Below, piece after piece: positions 7,380 to 15,800 of a stretch of DNA of 35,020 bases. Each line of letters starts with the position of its first letter. Position 1 is the first letter of the stretch. A program made the translations under genes and the position numbers. Below the pieces are notes generated by a model. That model searched no databases, was not told the origin of the DNA, and worked only from the letters and a program-made list of their open reading frames with translations. This stretch comes from Cryomorphaceae bacterium (lineage in GTDB: Bacteria; Bacteroidota; Bacteroidia; Flavobacteriales_D; Cryomorphaceae), in the NCBI GenBank assembly GCA_003565555.1, contig PXBH01000205.1:1-35020 (forward strand), read 5' to 3'.

Positions 7380-8522
7380 ATGAATTTTGAATTAACTGAA
7401 GAGCAAATTGCAGTGAGGGATGCGGCGAGAGATTTTGCTCAAAACGTCCTGAAGCCGGGCGTGATCGAAAGAGACAATGAACAGCGGTTTCCGAAAGAAG
7501 AAATGAAGCAGCTGGCTGAGCTGGGCTTCATGGGTATGATGACCGATCCGAAATACGGCGGCTCGGGAATGGACACCGTATCTTATGTGCTGGCCATGGA
7601 AGAAATTTCCAAGATCGACGCCTCCGCCTCCGTGTGCATGTCAGTCAACAACAGCCTGGTATGTTGGGGCTTGGAGACTTTCGGCACGGAAGCACAAAAG
7701 GAAAAATACCTCAAACCCCTGGCTTCCGGCGAAAAAATCGGTGCTTTCTGCCTCAGCGAGCCCGAGGCCGGCTCCGATGCGACCTCACAACGCACCACCG
7801 CCATCGACAAAGGCGACCACTACCTGCTCAACGGAACAAAAAACTGGATCACCAACGGCGGTACGGCTTCGATATACCTCGTAATCGCGCAAACGGATGC
7901 GGAAGCCGGACACCGCGGCATCAACTGCCTGATCGTAGAGCGGGGCATGGATGGATTCATCGTAGGCGCTAAGGAAGACAAGCTCGGCATTCGCGGGAGC
8001 GATACCCATACGCTGATGTTTCAAGACGTAAAAGTGCCCAAAGAAAACCGCGTGGGTGAAGACGGTTTCGGATTCAAGTTTGCCATGAAGACCCTCTCCG
8101 GAGGACGCATCGGCATCGCGGCCCAGGCTCTGGGTATCGCGAGCGGGGCATACGAGCTGGCCAAAGCCTACAGCAAGGAGCGCGTGACTTTCGGTAAGCC
8201 TATCCACGAACATCAGGCCATCGCCTTCAAGCTGGCTGACATGGCTACAGAAATAGAAGCGGCCCGCCTGCTCTGCATCAAGGCGGCCCAACTCAAGGAC
8301 CGGGGAAAGAATTACGGTACGGCCTCATCCATGGCCAAACTCTTCGCGAGTAAGGTGGCCATGGACACCACTGTAGAAGCGGTGCAGGTACACGGCGGAT
8401 ACGGCTTCGTAAAAGAATACCACGTGGAACGACTCATGCGCGATGCCAAAATCACGCAGATCTACGAGGGCACGAGCGAGATACAGAAAATCGTCATCAG
8501 CCGCGCCGTACTCAAGGACTGA
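7380..8522 (+). CDS. Acyl-CoA dehydrogenase (short-chain/butyryl type)
   Basis: This cytoplasmic FAD enzyme introduces the 2,3 double bond into acyl-CoA in the first step of beta-oxidation. The 380-residue product has the three usual domains: N-terminal helices, the beta domain with the signature GAFCLSEPEAGSDA (about 121-134), and a C-terminal helical domain with QVHGGYG. It ends with IYEGTSEIQ, where Glu363 is the presumed catalytic base. Length matches short-chain acyl-CoA dehydrogenases, but chain-length preference cannot be read from the sequence. It stands alone as a monocistronic gene, convergent with murF. Confidence 0.94.
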   Translation: MNFELTEEQIAVRDAARDFAQNVLKPGVIERDNEQRFPKEEMKQLAELGFMGMMTDPKYGGSGMDTVSYVLAMEEISKIDASASVCMSVNNSLVCWGLETFGTEAQKEKYLKPLASGEKIGAFCLSEPEAGSDATSQRTTAIDKGDHYLLNGTKNWITNGGTASIYLVIAQTDAEAGHRGINCLIVERGMDGFIVGAKEDKLGIRGSDTHTLMFQDVKVPKENRVGEDGFGFKFAMKTLSGGRIGIAAQALGIASGAYELAKAYSKERVTFGKPIHEHQAIAFKLADMATEIEAARLLCIKAAQLKDRGKNYGTASSMAKLFASKVAMDTTVEAVQVHGGYGFVKEYHVERLMRDAKITQIYEGTSEIQKIVISRAVLKD

Positions 8523-8572
8523 GCCTTTTCGCAGCTCCCTGCGGCGCAAGTCGAAAGCCCTTAAAAAGGGGT

Positions 8573-9859
8573 TCAGAGCACCTCAACAGCCTTCTCCAGA
8601 GCTACCAATCGGCTGCCTTTGAGCAGCACGGTGCGGTTCCGGAGGGGGTTGTTTTGCAAATGGGCGAGGAGGTCGGAAGTTTGGTCAAACCGGCGGAAGC
8701 CGGAAGTATCTGCTGCCCCGAAAAGCGGCCCTACGAAAAAGGCTTCCAGCCCGAGTGTGCGCACTTGTTCTACCAGTGCGGCGTGCTCCTCCTCTGAGGA
8801 AGCGCCCAGTTCATGCATCTGTCCGAGAATGGCGATTTTGTTCGGTTCGGGCCTTTCGGCAAAATGGGCCAAGGCGAAGGCCATGCTGGAAGGGTTGGCA
8901 TTGTAGGCGTCCAAAATCACGGTGTTTCGCTCCGTTTTGACCGATTGAGAGCGGTTTTGAGTAGGGCGGTAGGCCTCGAGTGCCTCTTTCACTGCAGCGT
9001 GATCTACACCGAAATACCTCCCGATGCATACCGCGGCAAGTATATTGACGAAGTTGAATCCGCCCGTGAGTTCCGTAACGATCTCATCACTTTCGAAATC
9101 ACCCTGGCGGTAGCGCAAGCCTGCATTTACTCCGCCGAGGGGCTGCCCGGTAATGTAGGCTCCTTCGCGGGTGCCGAAAGTGACGGCATTCATTCCGCGG
9201 GCCATATCCGTGAGCACGGGATCATCCGCGTTGAGAAATACACGGTGATCGGAATTTTTCCGCAGAAAATCGAAAAGCTCTCCTTTACCTTTTCGCACAC
9301 CCTCAAGGCCTCCGAACCCCTCGAGGTGGGCCTTCCCGATATTGGTAATCATCCCGAAATCAGGACGGGCTATTTCAGAGAGGGCTTTGATCTCCCCCTG
9401 ATGGTTGGCTCCCATTTCGATAACTGCCATTTCAGCATCGGCGGGAACAGAGAGCAAAGTGAGCGGCACGCCGATGTGGTTGTTCAGGTTTCCGCGGGTG
9501 TACGTTACTGCATATTTTTTTTCCAGAACGGCAGCAATCAATTCCTTATTGGTGGTTTTGCCGTTGCTTCCCGTGAGCCCGATCACGGGACATTTGAGAT
9601 GAGACCGGTGGTGGCGCGCCAGCTCCTGCAAGGTGTCGAGCGCATCAGCCGTTACGGTGATATTCTCCTTCCCCGCAAGCGCAGGATCGTCCGCCACTAC
9701 ATGCAGAGCGCCTTGTGCAAGTGCCTTTTCGGCAAATGCATTGGCATCGAAGTTGGGGCCTTTCAGGCAGAAGAAGATCGATCCCTCAATATCAGCTCGG
9801 GTATCTGTACTGACCTTTCGGGTACGCTTGTATATTGCGTAAAGACGGGCTATATCCAT
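8573..9859 (-). CDS. murF: UDP-N-acetylmuramoyl-tripeptide--D-alanyl-D-alanine ligase
   Basis: MurF adds the D-Ala-D-Ala dipeptide to the UDP-MurNAc tripeptide, the last cytoplasmic step of peptidoglycan precursor synthesis. The 428-residue product has the N-terminal Mur domain (STDTR motif at 17-21 for the UDP sugar), the ATP loop GLTGSNGKTT at 94-103, the NLNNHIG motif of MurF, and the C-terminal ligase domain with LDAYNANP. The ATG at 9859 is only 5 nt past a perfect promoter box that sits on the gldJ terminator's T-run. No other mur genes are adjacent, so it stands outside a division/cell-wall cluster. Confidence 0.95.
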   Translation of the reverse strand: MDIARLYAIYKRTRKVSTDTRADIEGSIFFCLKGPNFDANAFAEKALAQGALHVVADDPALAGKENITVTADALDTLQELARHHRSHLKCPVIGLTGSNGKTTNKELIAAVLEKKYAVTYTRGNLNNHIGVPLTLLSVPADAEMAVIEMGANHQGEIKALSEIARPDFGMITNIGKAHLEGFGGLEGVRKGKGELFDFLRKNSDHRVFLNADDPVLTDMARGMNAVTFGTREGAYITGQPLGGVNAGLRYRQGDFESDEIVTELTGGFNFVNILAAVCIGRYFGVDHAAVKEALEAYRPTQNRSQSVKTERNTVILDAYNANPSSMAFALAHFAERPEPNKIAILGQMHELGASSEEEHAALVEQVRTLGLEAFFVGPLFGAADTSGFRRFDQTSDLLAHLQNNPLRNRTVLLKGSRLVALEKAVEVL

Positions 9860-9863
9860 GGGG

Positions 9864-9871
9864 CAAAAATA
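9864..9871 (-). promoter_or_regulatory. -7 promoter box directly before murF
   Basis: TATTTTTG on the minus strand is an exact TAnnTTTG match formed partly by the T-run of the gldJ terminator. Its last base is 5 nt from the murF ATG, so transcription starting here would give a transcript with almost no leader. The match could be a chance product of a T-rich tract, and no -33 TTG is available because the hairpin occupies that position. Confidence 0.4.
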
Positions 9872-9898
9872 AAAACCCGGCGCGAAGGCCGGGCTTTT
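9871..9898 (-). terminator. Intrinsic terminator after gldJ
   Basis: A 6-bp GC stem (CCCGGC at 9876-9881 with GCCGGG at 9888-9893) and a 6-nt loop are followed on the minus strand by TTTTTATTTTT. It stands between the gldJ stop (9920) and murF (9859), so it should end the porP-gldJ transcript and separate it from murF. The base of the stem can be extended by A-T pairs. Confidence 0.88.
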
Positions 9899-9919
9899 AA
9901 TGTCTCAATTCGATGGATA

Positions 9920-11665
9920 TTACCGCTGATTCAGACCTACGGGGCTTCCCACACGGTCCATGGCGCAGCGGAAACCTATGGTGGCAGTGGCTTTGCGCTC
10001 GTCCATGTAGCGGCGGGTACCGGGGCTCAGGTAGTAAGCGCGGTCTCTCCAAGACGCACCTTTGTAGACGCGCGCCCTGTTGCTGATGAGCGTGGTGCTT
10101 CCCGCGTTGTACATCAGGTTGTCACTGTCATCACCGGAGAGGTAATCTACCGAACTCAGCGGGTCACCGTCACGATAATTGATATTGTCGGCAATTCGGT
10201 AATTGTCGCGGTCAATGTTTTCTTCCGGGCGCACTTTGCGCATGCGCAATCCACCGGGAGTATCTTCCACGTAGTCTCCGAGTCCGGTAAGCAGCTTCGG
10301 AGCGATGCGCAGATTACTCGAGCGGATTTGCTGAAGTCCGTCGCGAATTAAGGTATAGGCCTCATCATTTTTACCGTCGTTGAAGCGATCTTCAGCCTGC
10401 TCAGCAAAAGAAATCATGTTTTCAACGAGCTGTACTTCTTCCGCATTCAGTTTTCCTTCCGTCATTGCGCTAAACTTTCGCAGGTAGTCGAGAACGCCTT
10501 CTACATCATAGGTTACGATATTCAGCTTCTCGTCAATATTACCTTCGCTGTCCAGCACTTTTGTCTTGAAGACATTACCTCTGAAGGGGCGGAACTCGTC
10601 CATATCTTCAAGGCTGAGGGGGCGGTATACGTCCATCACCCATTCACTCACATTGCCGGCCATATTGTAAAGTCCGTAGTCATTGGGCTGGTATGCAAAA
10701 ATGGGTGCGGTCACGTCGGCGTTATCGTTGAGGCTTCCGGCTACACCCATGTAGTCACCGCGTCCGCGAACGAAGTTGGCCACAAACTCGCCGTAGAAGC
10801 GGCTGTTGCTGTTACCGTCGCGCACGAAATGTCCGTCCCAGGGGTACACCCTGCGTTGCGTAACGAGTTCCTGAAAAGTATTGCCCACAAGGCCGTAGGC
10901 TGCAAATTCCCACTCCGCTTCGGTCGGGAGGCGGTACCTGGGCAGGAGGATTCCGTCCTCCATGCGCACATTTCTGAATTCTTTGTCCGGGTCCAAATCG
11001 GGCAGCCCGTCTACGCGCTTACCGCTCTCGTACTGACCGGCCAGGTAAGCATCGGTGCTGAAGTGGTCTTCGTTGTACTGTTGCGGAAAGTGCTCAAAAA
11101 GTCCTTCGCGGATCAGAATGGCCTCGTTCACACGGTCAGACCTCCACGCGCAAAAATCATTGGCCTGAAGCCAGTTCACGCCGACTACAGGATAATCGCT
11201 GTAGGCAGGGTGGCGCAGGTAGTAATCAACGTAAGGTTCGTTGTAGGCCAGCTTCGATCTCCATACGAGGGTATCCGGCAGGGCTTTGTCATAAATTTCG
11301 GGATAATCCTCTCCGTACACCCGCTTGAGCCAGTAGAGGTATTCGAGCCAGTAGGAGTTGGACACTTCGGTTTCGTCCATGTAAAAAGAAGATACCGTCA
11401 CCCTGCGCGGGATGTTGTTCCACTCTTCCATGACCATTTCTTCGGTGGCACCCATGGTGAAGGTACCGCCTTCAATCAGCACGAGGCCGGGACCCGTCTC
11501 TTGCTCGAAGTAGGGAATTTTTTCAAATCCGCCGTTTCTGGCATCATTGTAATTCCACCCCGTGGCGTTTGATGTCTCATACCTGCACGCGGGAAACAGA
11601 AGGACTGTCGCCAACAGTGCCGATACGGCAGTGAGATAACTGAAATTGCTTTTCATGGTGTTCAT
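9920..11665 (-). CDS. gldJ: Gliding motility lipoprotein GldJ
   Basis: GldJ is an outer-membrane-associated lipoprotein needed for gliding and type IX secretion in flavobacteria. The 581-residue product has a lipoprotein signal peptide ending in LLFPAC (Cys27 lipidated). It also has a formylglycine-generating-enzyme-like fold from about residue 55 (IEGGTFTMGA) to the end (GFRCAMD), interrupted by a helical, charged insert at about 395-480. The cysteine pair used by true formylglycine-generating enzymes is not seen before the final GFRC, so a structural role is likely. GldK has the same fold but normally sits with gldLMN; the neighbouring porU/porV favour GldJ. An in-frame ATG at 11656 is an alternative start. 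It follows the porP-like gene by 25 nt. Confidence 0.87.
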   Translation of the reverse strand: MNTMKSNFSYLTAVSALLATVLLFPACRYETSNATGWNYNDARNGGFEKIPYFEQETGPGLVLIEGGTFTMGATEEMVMEEWNNIPRRVTVSSFYMDETEVSNSYWLEYLYWLKRVYGEDYPEIYDKALPDTLVWRSKLAYNEPYVDYYLRHPAYSDYPVVGVNWLQANDFCAWRSDRVNEAILIREGLFEHFPQQYNEDHFSTDAYLAGQYESGKRVDGLPDLDPDKEFRNVRMEDGILLPRYRLPTEAEWEFAAYGLVGNTFQELVTQRRVYPWDGHFVRDGNSNSRFYGEFVANFVRGRGDYMGVAGSLNDNADVTAPIFAYQPNDYGLYNMAGNVSEWVMDVYRPLSLEDMDEFRPFRGNVFKTKVLDSEGNIDEKLNIVTYDVEGVLDYLRKFSAMTEGKLNAEEVQLVENMISFAEQAEDRFNDGKNDEAYTLIRDGLQQIRSSNLRIAPKLLTGLGDYVEDTPGGLRMRKVRPEENIDRDNYRIADNINYRDGDPLSSVDYLSGDDSDNLMYNAGSTTLISNRARVYKGASWRDRAYYLSPGTRRYMDERKATATIGFRCAMDRVGSPVGLNQR

Positions 11666-11690
11666 GATTTCGATGCAGGTTGTCGAATAA

Positions 11691-12668
11691 CTAAAAAGCA
11701 GGGCACTTTATTGCCCTGAACTTCTTCTTGGTGGGTGCGCAATTGAAATTTAACGCGAAAGAAATTTCATGCGATCCCATTGTTTGGGTGGTGAGGCGGC
11801 TGGTGGTAAGGTCGTAGCTGTAGCCCACCTTGAACCGATCCGTTTCTACCCCGACCAAAATAATCATGGCATCGCCGAAACGGTACCATGTACCGAGAAT
11901 CAACGGGCCTTTTTGCGCATACAGTCCGATATTGATTTGCTCGAAATCGAATTGGCGCTGGTAAAGGATATTCGGAGAGATCGACGCATCGGTTTCTCCG
12001 CGGATATCTTTTTTAATAGGTATGTTGGCTCCCGCGTGCACGGTATATCTTCTTTCTAACGGAGCTTCCGCCACGATCAGTGATTCATTGGGTTCAAACA
12101 GGTGGTGTACGGCAAGTCCGCCGTAAAAGGTTTCACTGAAGATGACCGCACCGGCAGAAAAGTCGACATTATCTACATTTCCGCCTCTGGGTGTATCTTG
12201 GGTTTGATAGATAAATCCTCTCCGCGGATCAATTTGGTCTCCGAAAGTGAGTCGGCTCCAGTCGAGCGACCGCTGAAAATAGGCGGCTTGAAATCCTGCT
12301 TGCATGGACACCTTATCGGAGATGGTGAGCTGATACGAGTAAATCGCGTTGATGGAAAAAGAATTGAGGGTACCGCGACCTGCGTTGTCGTTCATAACAT
12401 AAAATCCGAGACCGCCGCTCACCGCTTCCACATACTGATCGTAGGAGGCACTGGTGGTCACAAAGTTTCCCGAAAGGGCCGGCCACTGGTTGCGGTAGTT
12501 CAAAATACCTCGAGGGCACTTCTGCGTTCCTGCCATTGCCGGATTCAAGTACAAGGGGTTGGCATAAAACTGGCTGAAGATAGGATCTTGGGCCTGACCT
12601 TTGTCAACGATAAAAAATGCGCATATCAGCATCAGCGACGCAGCCAAAAACTTAGGCGTACTCAACAT
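11691..12668 (-). CDS. PorP/SprF family type IX secretion membrane protein
   Basis: PorP/SprF proteins are outer-membrane beta-barrels linked to type IX secretion. Family members help anchor or deliver particular surface proteins. The 325-residue product has a signal peptide (cleavage expected after GQA, before QDP), then the family opening DPIFSQFYANPLYLNPAMAG, alternating beta-strand segments throughout, and a C-terminus ending in Phe, as in many outer-membrane barrels. It is the first gene of a two-gene unit with gldJ and is divergent from porU-porV. Bacteroidota carry many paralogues, so I cannot say whether this is PorP proper. No exact promoter box is seen; TATCATTG at 12710-12703 has one mismatch. 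Confidence 0.85.
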   Translation of the reverse strand: MLSTPKFLAASLMLICAFFIVDKGQAQDPIFSQFYANPLYLNPAMAGTQKCPRGILNYRNQWPALSGNFVTTSASYDQYVEAVSGGLGFYVMNDNAGRGTLNSFSINAIYSYQLTISDKVSMQAGFQAAYFQRSLDWSRLTFGDQIDPRRGFIYQTQDTPRGGNVDNVDFSAGAVIFSETFYGGLAVHHLFEPNESLIVAEAPLERRYTVHAGANIPIKKDIRGETDASISPNILYQRQFDFEQINIGLYAQKGPLILGTWYRFGDAMIILVGVETDRFKVGYSYDLTTSRLTTQTMGSHEISFALNFNCAPTKKKFRAIKCPAF

Positions 12669-12756
12669 ATGGGCCGGTATAAAGTCGGTTTTTTCAAAAC
12701 CCCAATGATACGAATTTTTTTAAACAAGGTTGAAGCGATTTAATTTGATACAATAT

Positions 12757-12764
12757 TAGTTTTG
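12757..12764 (+). promoter_or_regulatory. Candidate -7 box of porU, or of a short leader RNA
   Basis: TAGTTTTG on the plus strand matches TAnnTTTG exactly, about 120 nt before the porU ATG. A TTG lies 24 nt upstream (12730-12732), rather far for a -33 element. The implied transcript would run into the hairpin at 12808-12843 before reaching porU. Confidence 0.45.
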
Positions 12765-12807
12765 CTCGGTCGTTTTTCCAATGTTTACGGTTAAAAGTAC
12801 TTCTTTC

Positions 12808-12843
12808 AGGTTGAACTTACGGCTACGTGCCGCAACCTTTTTT
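12808..12843 (+). terminator. Terminator-like hairpin in the porU leader
   Basis: Seen on the plus strand: AGGTTG (12808-12813) pairs with CAACCT (12833-12838), and CGGC (12820-12823) pairs with GCCG (12829-12832) around a TACGT loop, with a 6-nt bulge on the 5' side only. A T-run (to 12843) follows directly. No plus-strand gene lies upstream, so it is not an ordinary gene-end terminator. It may be an attenuator of porU or the end of a short RNA starting near 12770. The minus-strand reading has no T-run. Confidence 0.6.
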
Positions 12844-12884
12844 ACTGCAGTCTTGAATTTTCAACCTCCCCGAGGGCTCTTTTG

Positions 12885-15800
12885 ATGAATCGCCTCCCGC
12901 TCTTAATCTGCTTGTGCTTAATTGTCTATGTGCCGGCCAAGTCACAGTCAACTTTTGAATTCTCCCTGCACTGGAGCGATACCCTTGAAACCTTCACTTT
13001 CGCAAATGAGACCTATGCCGTACCTGTACTGAAAGGTGCCGCCCAAAACCACGGCTCGGCTTTTCTTCCGCTGTATGCGGGCAGAATCGATTTGAACAGA
13101 GGAAAACGCCCGGTAAATGTGGGCGTGGAGGTCGTAAGCAGCTCCCCCTTTTCGCGGGAAGCTTCCGAAGCCATGAACGATGCGGTAAGCAAAGGGCCGG
13201 AAATACCCGAATTTGAATGGCACCTCGGTGAAGAGCGCGGCAAACCCGTTGTGCTCTTTCAACTCAAACCTTGGCGCGAGGGCAGCCGCGGCCTCGAACG
13301 GATAGATCAATTTAAGGTGACGATCACCGAAGGAGCTGCACTGCGTTCGGGAAGCCGCGCCACTTTCGCTTCAAACAGCGTGCTGAACAACGGAGATTGG
13401 TACCGAATTGCCGTATTGAGCGACGGGGTGCACCGCATCGACCGCAGCTTTCTCACTGCCCTCGGCATTGAGGTAAACAATCTGAACCCCCAAGACCTCA
13501 ACATTTACGGAAACGGATTCGGACAGCTTCCCTTTCAAAACAATGTACCCCGTCCCGACGATCTGCTGCGAAACCGCATCTATATAGAAGGAGAAAGTGA
13601 CGGCAGCTTTGACGAGGGAGATTTCATCCTCTTCTACGCCAAAGGTCCGGATAAGTGGAATTACAATACCTCCACCGGGCTGTTTGACCCGAAAAAACAC
13701 GATTACTCGGACACTTCATATTACTTTATAGGTATCAACACCGGTGACGGCCCTTCGCGCATCACCTCGCTCGGCGCAGGTTCGGGAGCCAATTACGAAA
13801 CCGGCAGTTTCGATGCATATACTTTTCACGAAGCCAACCGCGAGAATGTGCTGAAAAGCGGAAGAGAGTGGTACGGAGAGAAATTTGATGTGCAGACCTT
13901 GTACAATTTCAGCGGGAGTCAGTACACCTTTCCGAACATTGTGCAGGGCACAAAAACTACCGTGCGCGCGGAAGTCATCTCCCGCAATACCACCACATCG
14001 AGTAGTTTCACTCTCAATGTGAATAACCTCGATTCGACCTCGGCATCCATTTTCTCAGTTCCCGCGGGTTCGGAAATCCAATTTGCCCGAAGCGCTACTC
14101 TGGTGCTGGAGCTGAACAATGCGCCATCCGCCCTCAACATCAACCTCTCATACAACAAGTCCGGCGTTCCCTCGGCCACCGGCTGGCTGAACAGGCTCAT
14201 CGTGAATACGCGCAGAAACTTGCGTATGGCCGGCAATCAGATGCATTTTCGCGATACGCAAACCGTTGAACCAGGTAGGGTATCGCGTTTTGAAATATCG
14301 AATGCACAGGGAATTGCGGAGGTCTGGGAAGTCACGGATCCCACAGACGCAAGGAGAGTTACGCTCTCACGATCAGGGAGTCAGGCTTCCTTTACGGTAA
14401 ACACGTCGACCCTGCGTGAGTTTATTGCCTTCACGGGGTCCTCCTACCTCACGCCGGTGCCGGGGGTGCGCGTGCAAAACCAAAACCTGCATGCCCTGGG
14501 TTCAGACGGACGCATAGACATGGTCATTGTGACTCCGCCCTCTCTGCGGGCCCGCGCCGAGGAGCTCGCCGAACTCCACAGAAATTACGAGCCCGACCCC
14601 TTAACCGTGAACGTAGTGGGCTTACAACAGATTTACAATGAGTTCTCCTCGGGCATGCGCGACATCACCTCGATTAAGTGGTTGATGAAAATGCTCTACG
14701 ACCGCGCCGGAGGCAATGAAGATATGATGCCCCGCTACCTCCTGCTCTTCGGAGACGGGTCATTTGACAATAAAAACACGACGCCCGGTAATTCGAATTT
14801 GGTGCCCACCTATCAGTCGCTCAATTCTCTGCAGCCTGTAAACTCATTTGTGAGTGACGACTACTTCGGACTGCTGGGAGACGACGACGGTGAAGGGCTC
14901 CTGGACCTGATGGATATCGGCGTAGGGCGCGTCACTGTGAAAAACAATGCCGAAGCCACCTCAGTAGTCAACAAGATCCGGCGCTACATGGAGTCCGGCG
15001 GAGGTCTCGGTCAAGACTGCTCCGTATGCGGAGACGGCGGAGGCGCCTTCGGCCCTTGGCGCAACATCATGGCCTTCGTAGCAGACGACGAAGACGGCAA
15101 CAGCCACATGCGTGTTTCCGACGAAATCATTGACCTCATCGAGGAGGAGACCAATGTGTACAATATGGAGCGTATCTTCATCGATGCCTTTCCGCAAGTG
15201 GCCACCCCGGGCGGCTCCCGCTACCCGGAAGCCAATACTGCGATCGATCGAAGGGTGCAAAACGGGGCTTTCATCATCAATTATGTAGGCCACGGAGGGG
15301 TCTCGGGCTGGGCACAGGAGCGCATCCTCGATGTACCCACCATTCTGGGCTGGACCAACCGCTTTGCCATGCCGATCTTCATGACGGCTACCTGTGAGTT
15401 CACCCGCTTCGACGACCCGCTGCGCACTTCCGCGGGCGAGTATGTGCTGCTCAACGGCAACGGCGGCGGCATCGCATTGATGACGACCACCCGCCTAGTC
15501 TATGTGGGGCCCAACCGCAGGCTTGCCAACAATTTCTACCGGGCCTTGCTTGATCGCCCGGACGGTGAAACGGTGACGCGGCTGGGAGACGTGAGTCGCG
15601 ACTGTAAAAACAGGTCGGTGGAAACCTCCAGTTCCAACCACAGAAACTTTTCTCTCATCGGTGATCCGGCCCTTCCCCTGGCCATTCCGGAACACGATGC
15701 ATTCGTCACTCAAATCACCGATACAACCGGCGTTCAGGCGGACACCCTGAAAGCCCTCGGCGTGGTGCGCGTGCACGGCGAAATAAGAAGCAGGGGAGGC

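Noticed and set aside
8560-8573. CCCTT/AAGGG hairpin between the acyl-CoA dehydrogenase and murF genes
   Set aside because: A 5-bp stem without a T-run on either strand is too weak to call a terminator.
8813-10351. A 512-codon plus-strand open frame opposite murF and gldJ
   Set aside because: It spans two well-supported minus-strand genes and the terminator between them, and has no protein-like features.
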